24,772 nucleotides of DNA, from positions 1 to 24,772 of the IMG/VR virus record IMGVR_UViG_3300027763_002051, one strand, 5' to 3'. Under the pieces are notes generated by a model that made no database searches, was not told the origin of the DNA, and was given only the letters and a program-made list of their open reading frames with translations. Of the stretch, positions 1 through 6,175 are shown piece after piece (the first letter of the stretch is position 1; each line of letters begins with the position of its first letter). This stretch comes from a virus. The position numbers and the translations under genes were made by a program.

Positions 1-2
1 CT

Positions 3-176
3 CGAGGGATTCTCATTGGTCGCAAAACCATCGTGACTGAGGAACAGCTTGCCCACGCAAAACTTTTGGTTAGCACAGGCAACGACGTGACGATTCGCCA
101 TATTGCTACATCGGTTGGGGTTTCCCGCGGGACCGCTTGGAGGCTTCGTCGCAAGATCGAGGACGGCTTAGTATGA
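3..176 (+). CDS. Helix-turn-helix protein, resolvase-type C-terminal end (5' partial)
   Basis: The frame is open from position 3 to a TGA at 174-176 and gives the last 57 residues of a protein that starts before the window. It reads like the DNA-binding tail of serine recombinases and resolvase-type HTH proteins. A 'GRK.-[IV]T-EEQ' lead is followed by a helix, then a turn and recognition helix around 'IRHIATSVGVSRGTAWRL' (residues 31-48), and a basic end. No catalytic part is visible, so it could be a full site-specific recombinase, a small transcription regulator, or a terminase small subunit-like DNA binder. The last possibility is attractive only because the terminase large subunit lies 2 kb downstream. 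The stop codon overlaps an ATG at 173 (ATGA), as at two later junctions in this cluster. Confidence 0.6.
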   Translation, partial: RGILIGRKTIVTEEQLAHAKLLVSTGNDVTIRHIATSVGVSRGTAWRLRRKIEDGLV

Positions 177-337
177 AGCCGATTGCAGGCGTAAAGATTG
201 TATGCAAAACCCCAGTACCACGAGGCGAGCGTGTGGTTCATCACCATCCGCTTTTGGGATGGTTGCGAATCGTCTGGCTCCAGCATCAACATCGGATCCC
301 AGTATTTCCAAAGTGGAAATGGAAAGGCAGGAACTGA
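173..337 (+). CDS. Possible 54-aa protein, or the start of a frameshifted fibre gene
   Basis: An ATG at 173 overlaps the TGA of the preceding helix-turn-helix gene (ATGA), the same coupling seen at 898 and 2007, which favours translation starting here. The first 20 or so residues ('MKPIAGVKIVCKTPVPRGER') look like normal coding. The second half is rich in His, Trp and Pro with almost no acidic residues, and it looks like an out-of-frame reading. A natural-looking reading continues instead in the frame of 198-380. The ORF may be a real small basic protein, or only the N-terminus of a longer fibre protein with an indel near 235-245. No family is recognised. Confidence 0.35.
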   Translation: MKPIAGVKIVCKTPVPRGERVVHHHPLLGWLRIVWLQHQHRIPVFPKWKWKGRN

Positions 338-512
338 GCGGCACACTGCAAGAATGAAATTGCTTGGCCGTAACTCAAAATACAAGTTTACGGCGTGCCG
401 ACACTTCCATTCATCGACCCAGCCGCTCAATTGCCGGACGACGGAGCAGCGCTCTTGTCTGCAAAAGAAGACAAAGCAGCCAAGGGTGTTGCAAATGGCT
501 ACGCACCACTAG
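198..512 (+). CDS. Alternative-frame segment, possible missing N-terminal part of the fibre protein
   Basis: This frame opens after a TAA at 192-194; the first usable start is TTG at 198. Residues 1-61 read like a beta-rich phage structural protein ('VWFITIRFWDG', 'SSINIGSQYFQSGNGKAG', 'ARMKLLGRNSK'), with ordinary acidic and Gly/Ser content. From about 381 to 512 the composition turns into shadow-like Cys/Arg/His text. At the A-run 377-380 the natural reading passes to the frame of the fibre gene: 'LLGRNSK' would be continued by 'IQVYGVPTLPFIDP'. The supported part is therefore about 198-380, as the middle of a single fibre gene spanning 173-901 with two compensating indels, or with a -1 frameshift. 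The site is not a canonical X XXY YYZ heptamer. Confidence 0.3.
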   Translation: MYAKPQYHEASVWFITIRFWDGCESSGSSINIGSQYFQSGNGKAGTERHTARMKLLGRNSKYKFTACRHFHSSTQPLNCRTTEQRSCLQKKTKQPRVLQMATHH

Positions 513-901
513 ACGCAAGCGCAAAGGTACCGATAGAAAACCTTCCGGACCAAGCCGCTCTTGATGCCGAGGTGGCTGCAGCCGTGTCTGCCCACAATGC
601 CCTGACAAATGCTCATGGCATCAGCAACACTGGAAATCTTGTTTATACCAGCGACGCAAGGCTTTCAAATTCAAGAGCACCAACGGCCCATAAAGCATCC
701 CATGCGACTGGCGGAGCGGATGCCTTAACTCCTTCTGATATTGGAGCACAACCCGCCGGTAGCTATGAGTTAACAACTTCAAAAAACACAGCGAATGGAT
801 ATGCTGGACTTGACGCTGACGGCAAAATCGACGTAACGCAACTGCCCGCCAGCAACGCCCTTGACTCGGAGGCTATCGCGTTTGCGATTGCGCTATCATG
901 A
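395..901 (+). CDS. Tail fibre-like protein with duplicated ANGYA repeat
   Basis: The GTG at 395 is the only standard start after an in-frame TAA at 371-373 and has no clear ribosome binding site, so the true N-terminus is uncertain (168 aa from GTG). The sequence has the hallmarks of phage tail fibres. There is a 30-residue unit at residues 30-59 and again at 130-159, exactly 100 residues apart (16 of 30 positions identical: 'ANGYA.LDA..K....LP..ALD.E'). Between them lies the common fibre segment 'NLVYTSDARLSNSRAPTAHK' followed by 'ASHATGGADALTPSDIGA'. Such segments form trimeric spacer and linker parts of receptor-binding appendages. The gene ends at TGA 899-901, overlapping the next ATG (ATGA). 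A full-length fibre is usually longer, so this may be a base-proximal linker protein or a split gene. The role in adsorption is inferred. Confidence 0.75.
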   Translation: MPTLPFIDPAAQLPDDGAALLSAKEDKAAKGVANGYAPLDASAKVPIENLPDQAALDAEVAAAVSAHNALTNAHGISNTGNLVYTSDARLSNSRAPTAHKASHATGGADALTPSDIGAQPAGSYELTTSKNTANGYAGLDADGKIDVTQLPASNALDSEAIAFAIALS

Positions 902-2010
902 AACAAGCTCACGGAACTTACACTTTCACTGCGTCTACCAAGACGATTACGTTACTAAATCTTTCCATTCCCCTAAACCAGCTTCTTCTTATCACAAATG
1001 TTACCCGTGGGGTAGTTTACTACAATTTCACCTCGCCATCCCATCGCGCATCTGTCACCCAAGGAGAGTCGGTCACGACTATTCTCCTGACTGACGCAAG
1101 CACCAGCGGCCATGCCGACTCCGACAAGCTGCTCATCCACTACGAAGACCTACGAAACAGCGACCTAAACATTGGCGGGCAGGATGCCCCCTTTGCCGAC
1201 TCGGACACGGGAGCAACCACGTTACTCGGATCCTCAAAAAGACTAAACGTGCACCTTTCGGCCTTGCGCGAAGAGATCGGCGCCGGCACTAGGGCGGTAG
1301 GAGGCGCATCGGCAATCGGGCTAAGAAACGACGCTGTTCCAGTTAACGCAACCGACAGCGGTTCTTTAATTGCTTTTATAAAAAGATTAAACTCTGCCAT
1401 AGACTCAATATTTGGAAGCACCTTTTTAAGTTTAAATAATAGTCAGGCCACTTTTAGAATATCTCACCCGTATGGAACGCTAGGCATAGCCTCACCAAGT
1501 TACATTGTTACTGCAAACACGGCGCAGTTGGTTTTTTCTGCCAAAAGCACATCATCGCCAAGAAGGTTTTTATTGCTCCAAAATACAAGCGACACGCCAA
1601 TGTATGTTGGATTTGGGACTGGTTTATACGCAAAGCCAGCCGCAAGTGGGTCGGTTAATGGAATTACAATAACAAGCGGTGGCAGCGGTTATGGCGCGGC
1701 CCCGAGCGTTACATTTTCACCACCACCAGCAGGAGGGACAACGGCGACTGGAACAGCAGTTATTTCCGGAGGAGTAGTCACATCGGTGGTTATTACCGAC
1801 TCAGGCTCGGGGTACGCAAGCGCACCAAGTATTGTCATAGCGCCTTCGGGCGGAACCGCTGCTACCGCTAATGCCATTATAGGGCCAACCGGATTATATC
1901 TGGCTCCCTCGTTTGGGACCCTTAGTTTCGACGGAGGCTTTATCCCAAATGATGTAATTTATTTAACCTGCGCATCGCAAGGTAAAAGCTTTGTTGCAGT
2001 TCAAGCATGA
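898..2010 (+). CDS. Beta-rich virion or appendage protein (370 aa) with inserted GSGY repeats
   Basis: The ATG at 898 overlaps the stop of the fibre gene. The N-terminus (residues 6-85) follows a pattern known to me from phage structural proteins: 'GTYTFTASTKTITL', 'LLLITNVTRGVVYYNF', then 'SDKLLIHYED'. The centre (95-175) is a mixed region. The C-terminus is a small beta barrel of the type 'LLLQNTSDTPMYVGFGTGLY' (225-244) that ends in 'LSFDGGFIPNDVIYLTCASQ' (342-361). Two GSGY beta-repeats (residues 256-328) are inserted in its loop, flanked by the near-duplicate strings GLYAKPA and GLYLAPS. No transmembrane segment or enzyme motif is visible. It overlaps the next gene by ATGA. It is probably a tail, head-decoration or fibre-attached component; the exact role is unknown. 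Confidence 0.75.
   Translation: MKQAHGTYTFTASTKTITLLNLSIPLNQLLLITNVTRGVVYYNFTSPSHRASVTQGESVTTILLTDASTSGHADSDKLLIHYEDLRNSDLNIGGQDAPFADSDTGATTLLGSSKRLNVHLSALREEIGAGTRAVGGASAIGLRNDAVPVNATDSGSLIAFIKRLNSAIDSIFGSTFLSLNNSQATFRISHPYGTLGIASPSYIVTANTAQLVFSAKSTSSPRRFLLLQNTSDTPMYVGFGTGLYAKPAASGSVNGITITSGGSGYGAAPSVTFSPPPAGGTTATGTAVISGGVVTSVVITDSGSGYASAPSIVIAPSGGTAATANAIIGPTGLYLAPSFGTLSFDGGFIPNDVIYLTCASQGKSFVAVQA
1663..1881 (+). repeat. Two GSGY beta-repeats inserted in a barrel domain
   Basis: Residues 256-328 of the 370-aa protein contain two copies of a repeat common in bacterial surface and phage proteins: 'ITSGGSGYGAAPSVTF' and 'ITDSGSGYASAPSIVI'. Each is followed by Gly/Thr/Ala-rich text ('GGTTATGTAVI', 'GGTAATANAII'), and 'SGGVVTSVV' lies between them. 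The pair interrupts a terminal barrel whose two halves are otherwise recognisable on either side. Confidence 0.8.
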
Positions 2011-2219
2011 GTAATGGATATAATCGTGAAAAAGAAGCCTTGGCTGCAATTGCGTATTTGCATGATGAAGGGTTTCTTGAGTGTTTTTTAGACCAGAACG
2101 GAACTCCATGCGTTCGGCTTACGATTGGTCTTCGTGAGGCCAGAAAAACAATTTCGCGGCTGGCGAGGGGAATAAAGCCTTCTGATTCGGCTGACTGGTG
2201 GAAGAGTGAAAAAAAATAA
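2007..2219 (+). CDS. Small hypothetical protein (70 aa)
   Basis: The ATG at 2007 overlaps the preceding TGA (ATGA), so translation is probably coupled; no separate ribosome binding site is visible. The protein is soluble, mixed-charge and mostly helical by composition: 'NREKEALAAIAYLHDEGF', 'GTPCVRLTIGLREARKTI' and a basic C-terminus 'DWWKSEKK'. The composition is natural for a real small protein. I recognise no family. Its place between appendage genes and the terminase would suit a small packaging or morphogenesis factor, but nothing in the sequence proves it. Confidence 0.65.
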   Translation: MSNGYNREKEALAAIAYLHDEGFLECFLDQNGTPCVRLTIGLREARKTISRLARGIKPSDSADWWKSEKK

Positions 2220-2349
2220 GCCGAAGAGCCTGTCGGAAAAACGCAGAGCCAACAAATTCGGAGAGTGGAAAACATCCACCTTTGGATCTGGCAAGGCAAC
2301 CGAAGTCTACTGGTCATGGCCAAAACAAAAGCCGAAGAAAAGGAATTAA
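2206..2349 (+). CDS. Very small basic protein (47 aa) overlapping both neighbours
   Basis: The GTG at 2206 lies inside the end of the 70-aa gene (14-base overlap), and the stop TAA at 2347-2349 lies 34 bases inside the terminase gene. GGTGGA at about 2198-2203 may serve as a ribosome binding site. The product is strongly basic and aromatic: 'MKKNKPKSLSEKRRANKF', 'TSTFGSGKATEVYWSWPKQK', ending 'PKKRN'. It fills exactly the interval that would otherwise be a 96-base gap between the 70-aa gene and terL, and its composition is coherent. The charge suits nucleic acid binding, and a terminase accessory role is possible. No family is recognised. Confidence 0.5.
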   Translation: MKKNKPKSLSEKRRANKFGEWKTSTFGSGKATEVYWSWPKQKPKKRN

Positions 2350-4079
2350 CCCTTGAGGCCGTACAGGCCATAGCTCGCAAGGACTTTTTATCTTGGTGGG
2401 AGGGATTCACAAAGATCCTCAACAAAGATGCCAAGCTGGTTAATCCGGTTGCTAACTACCTGCAACGCCGAGTAGCAGAGATTGTTTCTTTCATGCGCGA
2501 CAACCAAAAGCCAATTCGGCTTGTTGTGCTCAAGCCAAGACAAATGGGCAGTTCAACCATAACGTCAGCCGTCATAACACACTTTGTTAGATCCATGCCA
2601 AACGTATCGGCATGCTTGATTGGTGACGAGTTGGACACATCGCAAAACCTTTTCAATATGGTCAATCGGTATATCGAGAACGATTCGCTGGATTGGGGCA
2701 GTACCTACAACCCAAGCCGAGGTGAGTTCAGTCATGGCTCGCGAGTTGTAAAGGAAACCGCAAACGATCCTGGTGCGGGAAGGTCTATGACCCTGCAAGC
2801 CTTGCTTTGTTCTGAGGTAGCTCATTACCGCAGAGCTGGAGAGAGGTCTGGAGAGAAGATTTTATTGGCCATCCGTAACTGCGTTCCAGCGAAACCTGAT
2901 ACTATCGTGATCGAAGAGTCCACGCCAAACGGAGCTGGGGGAGCTTTTTACAATACATGGCAGAACGCCGTGGAGTTCGAAGATTTCAAGAAAGGGCAGA
3001 CTGGCAACGGCTACGTTCGGGTGTTCGCAGCTTGGCACGACTTCGAGGAAAACAGCGAGCCACACGAGAATGACCTTGAGCTGACCTTTCGAGAGGAGGA
3101 TTTGAAAAGCCGATTCAATTTAAGCAACGGACAGATCCTGTGGAGGCGCAGGGTCTTAAAAGAAAAGTGCGCCGGCGACAGCAAGCAGTTTGACCAAGAG
3201 TATCCGAATGATCCGATTACATGCTTTTTAACCTCCGGCCGGCCGAGGTTTGACCAGGATGGGATGATCCACCTAGACCAGCTGGCAAGGAAAGAGCCTT
3301 TCTACGGAGTGTTGGATACACCGAGCAATTTCACCAAGCCGATCTTTCGGAAAACATCCCAGCAAGAAAGCTGGCTCTATGTATGGGAACAACCTCAAAA
3401 CATGGCCAGATACTTAATTGCGGTGGACGCTATGACCGGAAGCTCGCAAGTAAGCGGGGCGGATCCCGACGCACACGCAGTATTTGTGCTTAAAGCTGGG
3501 TACCACGACGCAACCGACAAGTGGGTTCGACACTCGGTTGTAGCTAGGATCCGCCCGCCATGTAGGGTCGACATCGATGTATTGGCAGATCTCGTGGAAA
3601 GAATTGCGCTCTATTATGGAGGATGCCTAATCGTCCCAGAGGTCAACGGTCCCGGGCTTGCGCTGATTGAGCTTCTAAAAGTTGCGAGCCTGAATATCTA
3701 TCAGCGGGAAATCTTTAATTTACGTGAATCCAAGCGATCTAAAGCCCTTGGCTGGCAAACCACCGACAAGACAAGAAGGATGGTTGTCGAAAACCTTGCG
3801 TCTCACATTCGTGACTACAACGAGAAGGAGTTCGGGATCGACGTCTACTGCAAACACGCGGTCTCCGAGTTTAGAAGTTTTGTAATTGCAGAAAACGGGA
3901 GGCCGGAAGCTGCGACTGGAAAGCATGACGACGATGTGCTGGCTATAGCGATTGGACTAGCAACGATTGAGGGGGCAACGCCGTACACCGAGCCAAAGGC
4001 TATTCGAACTCTACCGCCCGACTTACAAAAGCTCGTTGATTCGCAGTCAAAAAGCCGTTTAGTCACCACCTTTAGTTAA
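2316..4079 (+). CDS. terL: Terminase large subunit (ATPase and nuclease), TerL
   Basis: This is the DNA packaging motor, which docks on the portal, pumps DNA into the prohead by ATP hydrolysis and cuts the concatemer. From ATG 2316 the protein has 587 residues, within the usual TerL range. The ATPase half shows a P-loop 'LKPRQMGSST' (residues 72-81), a Walker B-like strand 'ALLCSEVAHY' with the catalytic Glu at about 167, and a coupling motif 'EESTPNGAGG' (200-209). The RNase H-like nuclease half shows acidic residues at Asp371 in 'LIAVDAMTG', Glu442 in 'IVPEVNGPG' and Asp538-540 in 'KHDDDVLAIAIG'. A GTG at 2265 would add 17 residues overlapping the 47-aa gene; I prefer the ATG because the extra residues look non-native. 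No terminase small subunit is identified with confidence. Confidence 0.95.
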   Translation: MAKTKAEEKELTLEAVQAIARKDFLSWWEGFTKILNKDAKLVNPVANYLQRRVAEIVSFMRDNQKPIRLVVLKPRQMGSSTITSAVITHFVRSMPNVSACLIGDELDTSQNLFNMVNRYIENDSLDWGSTYNPSRGEFSHGSRVVKETANDPGAGRSMTLQALLCSEVAHYRRAGERSGEKILLAIRNCVPAKPDTIVIEESTPNGAGGAFYNTWQNAVEFEDFKKGQTGNGYVRVFAAWHDFEENSEPHENDLELTFREEDLKSRFNLSNGQILWRRRVLKEKCAGDSKQFDQEYPNDPITCFLTSGRPRFDQDGMIHLDQLARKEPFYGVLDTPSNFTKPIFRKTSQQESWLYVWEQPQNMARYLIAVDAMTGSSQVSGADPDAHAVFVLKAGYHDATDKWVRHSVVARIRPPCRVDIDVLADLVERIALYYGGCLIVPEVNGPGLALIELLKVASLNIYQREIFNLRESKRSKALGWQTTDKTRRMVVENLASHIRDYNEKEFGIDVYCKHAVSEFRSFVIAENGRPEAATGKHDDDVLAIAIGLATIEGATPYTEPKAIRTLPPDLQKLVDSQSKSRLVTTFS

Positions 4080-4136
4080 GCGGCACACAGCTACAGAAGT
4101 AGTTGTCCCGCATCTGCGCAGGGCAAGATTAGTGGG

Positions 4137-4325
4137 ATGGAATTAAAGAAAAAACAAAAGCCTAAGTTCGATGTGGACACGCGGTTTGCTCAAGACATGC
4201 AACCCATGGTTCATCACAACGCCGGCGAAACAGAATATAACAAGCCAGCAAAGACAAAAGCTGCTCGATCCAAAATGGCCGACAAAGCTCCAAAGATTAA
4301 CCCCAGAAAAGAGTATAAGGACTAA
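4137..4325 (+). CDS. Small basic protein (62 aa) with a shared C-terminal tail
   Basis: The gene starts at ATG 4137 after a 57-base spacer downstream of terL. The product is Lys-rich ('MELKKKQKPKFDVDTRFAQD') and lacks any hydrophobic core typical of an enzyme. Its last 28 residues (35-62, 'NKPAKTKAARSKMADKAPKI' then 'NPRKEYKD') align without gaps to the last 28 residues of the next gene, with 19 identities. This shared tail is the best evidence that both small genes are real and act together, for example by binding a common partner during head assembly. No family is recognised. Confidence 0.7.
   Translation: MELKKKQKPKFDVDTRFAQDMQPMVHHNAGETEYNKPAKTKAARSKMADKAPKINPRKEYKD
4239..4325 (+). repeat. 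28-residue C-terminal tail, copy 1
   Basis: Codons 35-62 of the 62-aa gene. The shared pattern is NK-x-AKT-xx-AR-x-K-x-ADK-x-PKI-x-PRK-x-Y-x-D, running exactly to the stop codon. Confidence 0.85.
4317..4321 (+). promoter_or_regulatory. Ribosome binding site AAGGA for the 94-aa gene
   Basis: AAGGA lies five bases before the ATG at 4327, inside the last codons of the 62-aa gene. It fixes the start of the next gene at 4327 rather than at in-frame codons further upstream. It is one of the few clear Shine-Dalgarno sequences in a cluster that mostly relies on overlapping stops and starts. Confidence 0.6.
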
Positions 4326-4326
4326 T

Positions 4327-4611
4327 ATGGGCGACGACATGTCTTCTAAATACGCAGGGCCAGATTACTCCGGAGCCGCAACTGGAGCTATTGCCCCTAT
4401 GGTCAAGTCAATGCAAAGTAGGATGAGCAAATTCCCAAGGAACGGACGGCAAAACGAAATACTTTGGACGAGCGACGGAAAAGACAGATTCGATAGTTAT
4501 GAGAAAATGGATTCAGCGAGACGCAATAAAGTCGCCAAGACTCCAATGGCTCGTGCTAAGTACGCCGACAAGCCTCCTAAAATTAGCCCACGGAAGGCGT
4601 ACCAAGACTAA
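4327..4611 (+). CDS. Small protein (94 aa) with the same C-terminal tail as its neighbour
   Basis: The gene starts at ATG 4327, one base after the TAA of the 62-aa gene, with AAGGA five bases upstream. The N-terminus carries 'SSKYAGPDYSGAATGAIAPM'; a polar middle follows ('DGKDRFDSYEKMDSARR'), and residues 67-94 ('NKVAKTPMARAKYADKPPKI' then 'SPRKAYQD') repeat the tail of the upstream gene. The string YAGP recurs in the following 501-aa protein. The gene stops at TAA 4609-4611, directly abutting the next ATG. This looks like a small virion or assembly protein; no family is recognised. Confidence 0.75.
   Translation: MGDDMSSKYAGPDYSGAATGAIAPMVKSMQSRMSKFPRNGRQNEILWTSDGKDRFDSYEKMDSARRNKVAKTPMARAKYADKPPKISPRKAYQD
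4525..4611 (+). repeat. 28-residue C-terminal tail, copy 2
   Basis: Codons 67-94 of the 94-aa gene. By my count 19 of 28 residues are identical to copy 1, without gaps, while the nucleotides have diverged mainly at third positions. This points to selection on the protein rather than a recent DNA duplication. Confidence 0.85.
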
Positions 4612-6117
4612 ATGGCTATTTCCCCCATCGCTCAGCCAGAGGCAATGCGAAGGATCGGCGGAGGACGCGGATCTGGAGGCGGCGGGGATGATTTTGCAGG
4701 CTTAGGCGGTTCTTTTGCCGGACCCGGATCCGAGTTTGCTGCTTCGTATTTGCAGAATCGTCTTTCTGGTATGAATCGAGCAACTGTAAGTAACGCAGTT
4801 AATCAAAAGAGGGTTATGTCATCTCCAGAATTCGCTTTGGCTAAGACCCTTGGGATTAGCACTCCATATAATAGCGGTGGAAGCCAAGTGGATGTGCAGG
4901 GGGCTAGGAAGACTCTAAACAATCCGTATTCGACAAGGATGGATCGTGAATACGCGCAAGCAGGGCTGGACAGATACAACCAAAAAGCAGCCAACGCTCC
5001 AAGAAACCCTGTGATGGCTGTCGCTGGACTCGCAGCTCCTGGTGATGCAATCCAAGCGGACGACTACGCAGGGCCGACCGGATCGCAGAGTGCGTTTGAT
5101 TCTATTCAAGAAAGGTTCGGCAAGCCCCAGCAGAAGATTGCGCCGGTTCCTACAACCCCGGGGGCTACTGGCGGAGGCGCACCGCAACCAACGCAAGGCG
5201 CTCCTTCTGGTGATCAAGCCGCTGCCCCAATTAGTCCACAAGCAGCAAGAGATGCGACCAAAGCTCCAATTGGGGCGGAGCTTCCGGCAACTAGCGGAGA
5301 GCCAGAAAGCCGAAGGACTCCAACGAAGGAAACCACTAAGGGGCCAAGGCTGGATACCTATCGAGGACCAACCCCTACGGGTAACGCCGGAACGTACAAA
5401 GGCGGGCAAGAAGCAAGAGCGGCCGCAGACGCAAACCGAGCTGGGGCAATGTCTCCTCAAGCGCAGATGCAGAGAGCTAATGCTTACCGCAAGGGACAAG
5501 GGATGGATGAGGTGGATTTTGCGGGGCAAGAGCCAAAGTTAGATAACGATACAATCAACAATACAATCGCGAGGCAGGAGGCCGCTGGAGTTGCCATGGG
5601 TCGAACTCGGGATGCAGGTGAACGCATGGCTCTTGCAAGAGAGCGAAATCAAGCACAAGAAGACAGAGAGGCAGTCAAAAAAGACTTTAACGACAAGTCA
5701 TCGCAACTTGATTTTGAGCGAAGAAGAGCCAACAAGGTGTACGGCAATCCGTATGGGCCAGACGGCGGAGAGTCCAGAAGACTAAGCGAAAAACCTCCAG
5801 AACTTGCGCCATTGGGCGGGTACGAAGAGAAAATTGTTTCTGGGGCTAGAGGCGGGAACCCTGATGCCAAAAGAGGCGAGGATGGGTACATGGAGAAAGA
5901 GACTGTCGCTGTCGGTCCAATGACGAATAAGCCAGCAAGCTCGCAAGCAGAGTATGATCAGAGGACTAAGGCTTTCGCTGACGCTGGAGAAAAACAGAAG
6001 CAAGATAATGCCGACGCAGCGAATCGGAAGAAGCAAGCCGCCCAGCAGAAGAATGTAGATGAGTTAAACAAGAAGTATGCCGGTCCGGGGCCGTTCCCAA
6101 GAAGGGCTGGGGCATGA
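4612..6117 (+). CDS. Low-complexity putative virion or scaffold protein (501 aa)
   Basis: The ATG at 4612 directly follows the previous TAA; a GGAAGG lies 14 bases upstream. The N-terminus is Gly-rich ('RRIGGGRGSGGGGDDFAGLG'). Residues 40-160 are moderately ordered and contain 'DDYAGPTGS' at 150. A long Pro/Gly/Ala/Thr-rich disordered stretch (about 170-270) follows, then charged, probably helical or coiled-coil text from 310 to 380 ('ARERNQAQEDREAVKKDF'), and a Lys/Gln-rich C-terminus ending 'LNKKYAGPGPFPRRAGA'. There are no enzyme motifs or membrane segments. Position between terL and the giant polyvalent gene, together with composition, suggests a scaffolding-like or internal virion protein. 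This is inference; I recognise no family. Confidence 0.8.
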   Translation: MAISPIAQPEAMRRIGGGRGSGGGGDDFAGLGGSFAGPGSEFAASYLQNRLSGMNRATVSNAVNQKRVMSSPEFALAKTLGISTPYNSGGSQVDVQGARKTLNNPYSTRMDREYAQAGLDRYNQKAANAPRNPVMAVAGLAAPGDAIQADDYAGPTGSQSAFDSIQERFGKPQQKIAPVPTTPGATGGGAPQPTQGAPSGDQAAAPISPQAARDATKAPIGAELPATSGEPESRRTPTKETTKGPRLDTYRGPTPTGNAGTYKGGQEARAAADANRAGAMSPQAQMQRANAYRKGQGMDEVDFAGQEPKLDNDTINNTIARQEAAGVAMGRTRDAGERMALARERNQAQEDREAVKKDFNDKSSQLDFERRRANKVYGNPYGPDGGESRRLSEKPPELAPLGGYEEKIVSGARGGNPDAKRGEDGYMEKETVAVGPMTNKPASSQAEYDQRTKAFADAGEKQKQDNADAANRKKQAAQQKNVDELNKKYAGPGPFPRRAGA

Positions 6118-6175
6118 ACTGGGGAATAGGATCCGCATCCCAAGCGGCCCTGGCGTAAGCCTGCGGTAATTCAGA

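Noticed and set aside
337-4088. AGCGGCACAC present just after two stop codons (337-346 and 4079-4088)
   Set aside because: Ten-base identities are expected by chance many times in 25 kb, and no further similarity extends around them.
4915-5529. 204-codon minus-strand ORF opposite the 501-aa gene
   Set aside because: It is Arg/Ser/Cys/Leu-rich shadow text produced by the Gly/Pro/Ala-rich plus frame.
5042-5542. 166-codon plus-strand ORF overlapping the 501-aa gene
   Set aside because: It is extremely Arg/Lys/Gln/Leu-rich, the expected off-frame reading of a Pro/Gly/Ala-rich sequence, and has no supporting ribosome binding site.
6114-6158. 14-codon ORF (ATG 6114) overlapping the stop of the 501-aa gene by ATGA
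   Set aside because: It is too short to judge, has no family resemblance, and could arise by chance. The 58-base spacer 6118-6175 shows no other clear signal.
6146-6166. Small inverted repeat GGC-GTAA-GCC before the giant gene
   Set aside because: The stem is only three pairs with no T-run, so it is not a credible terminator.
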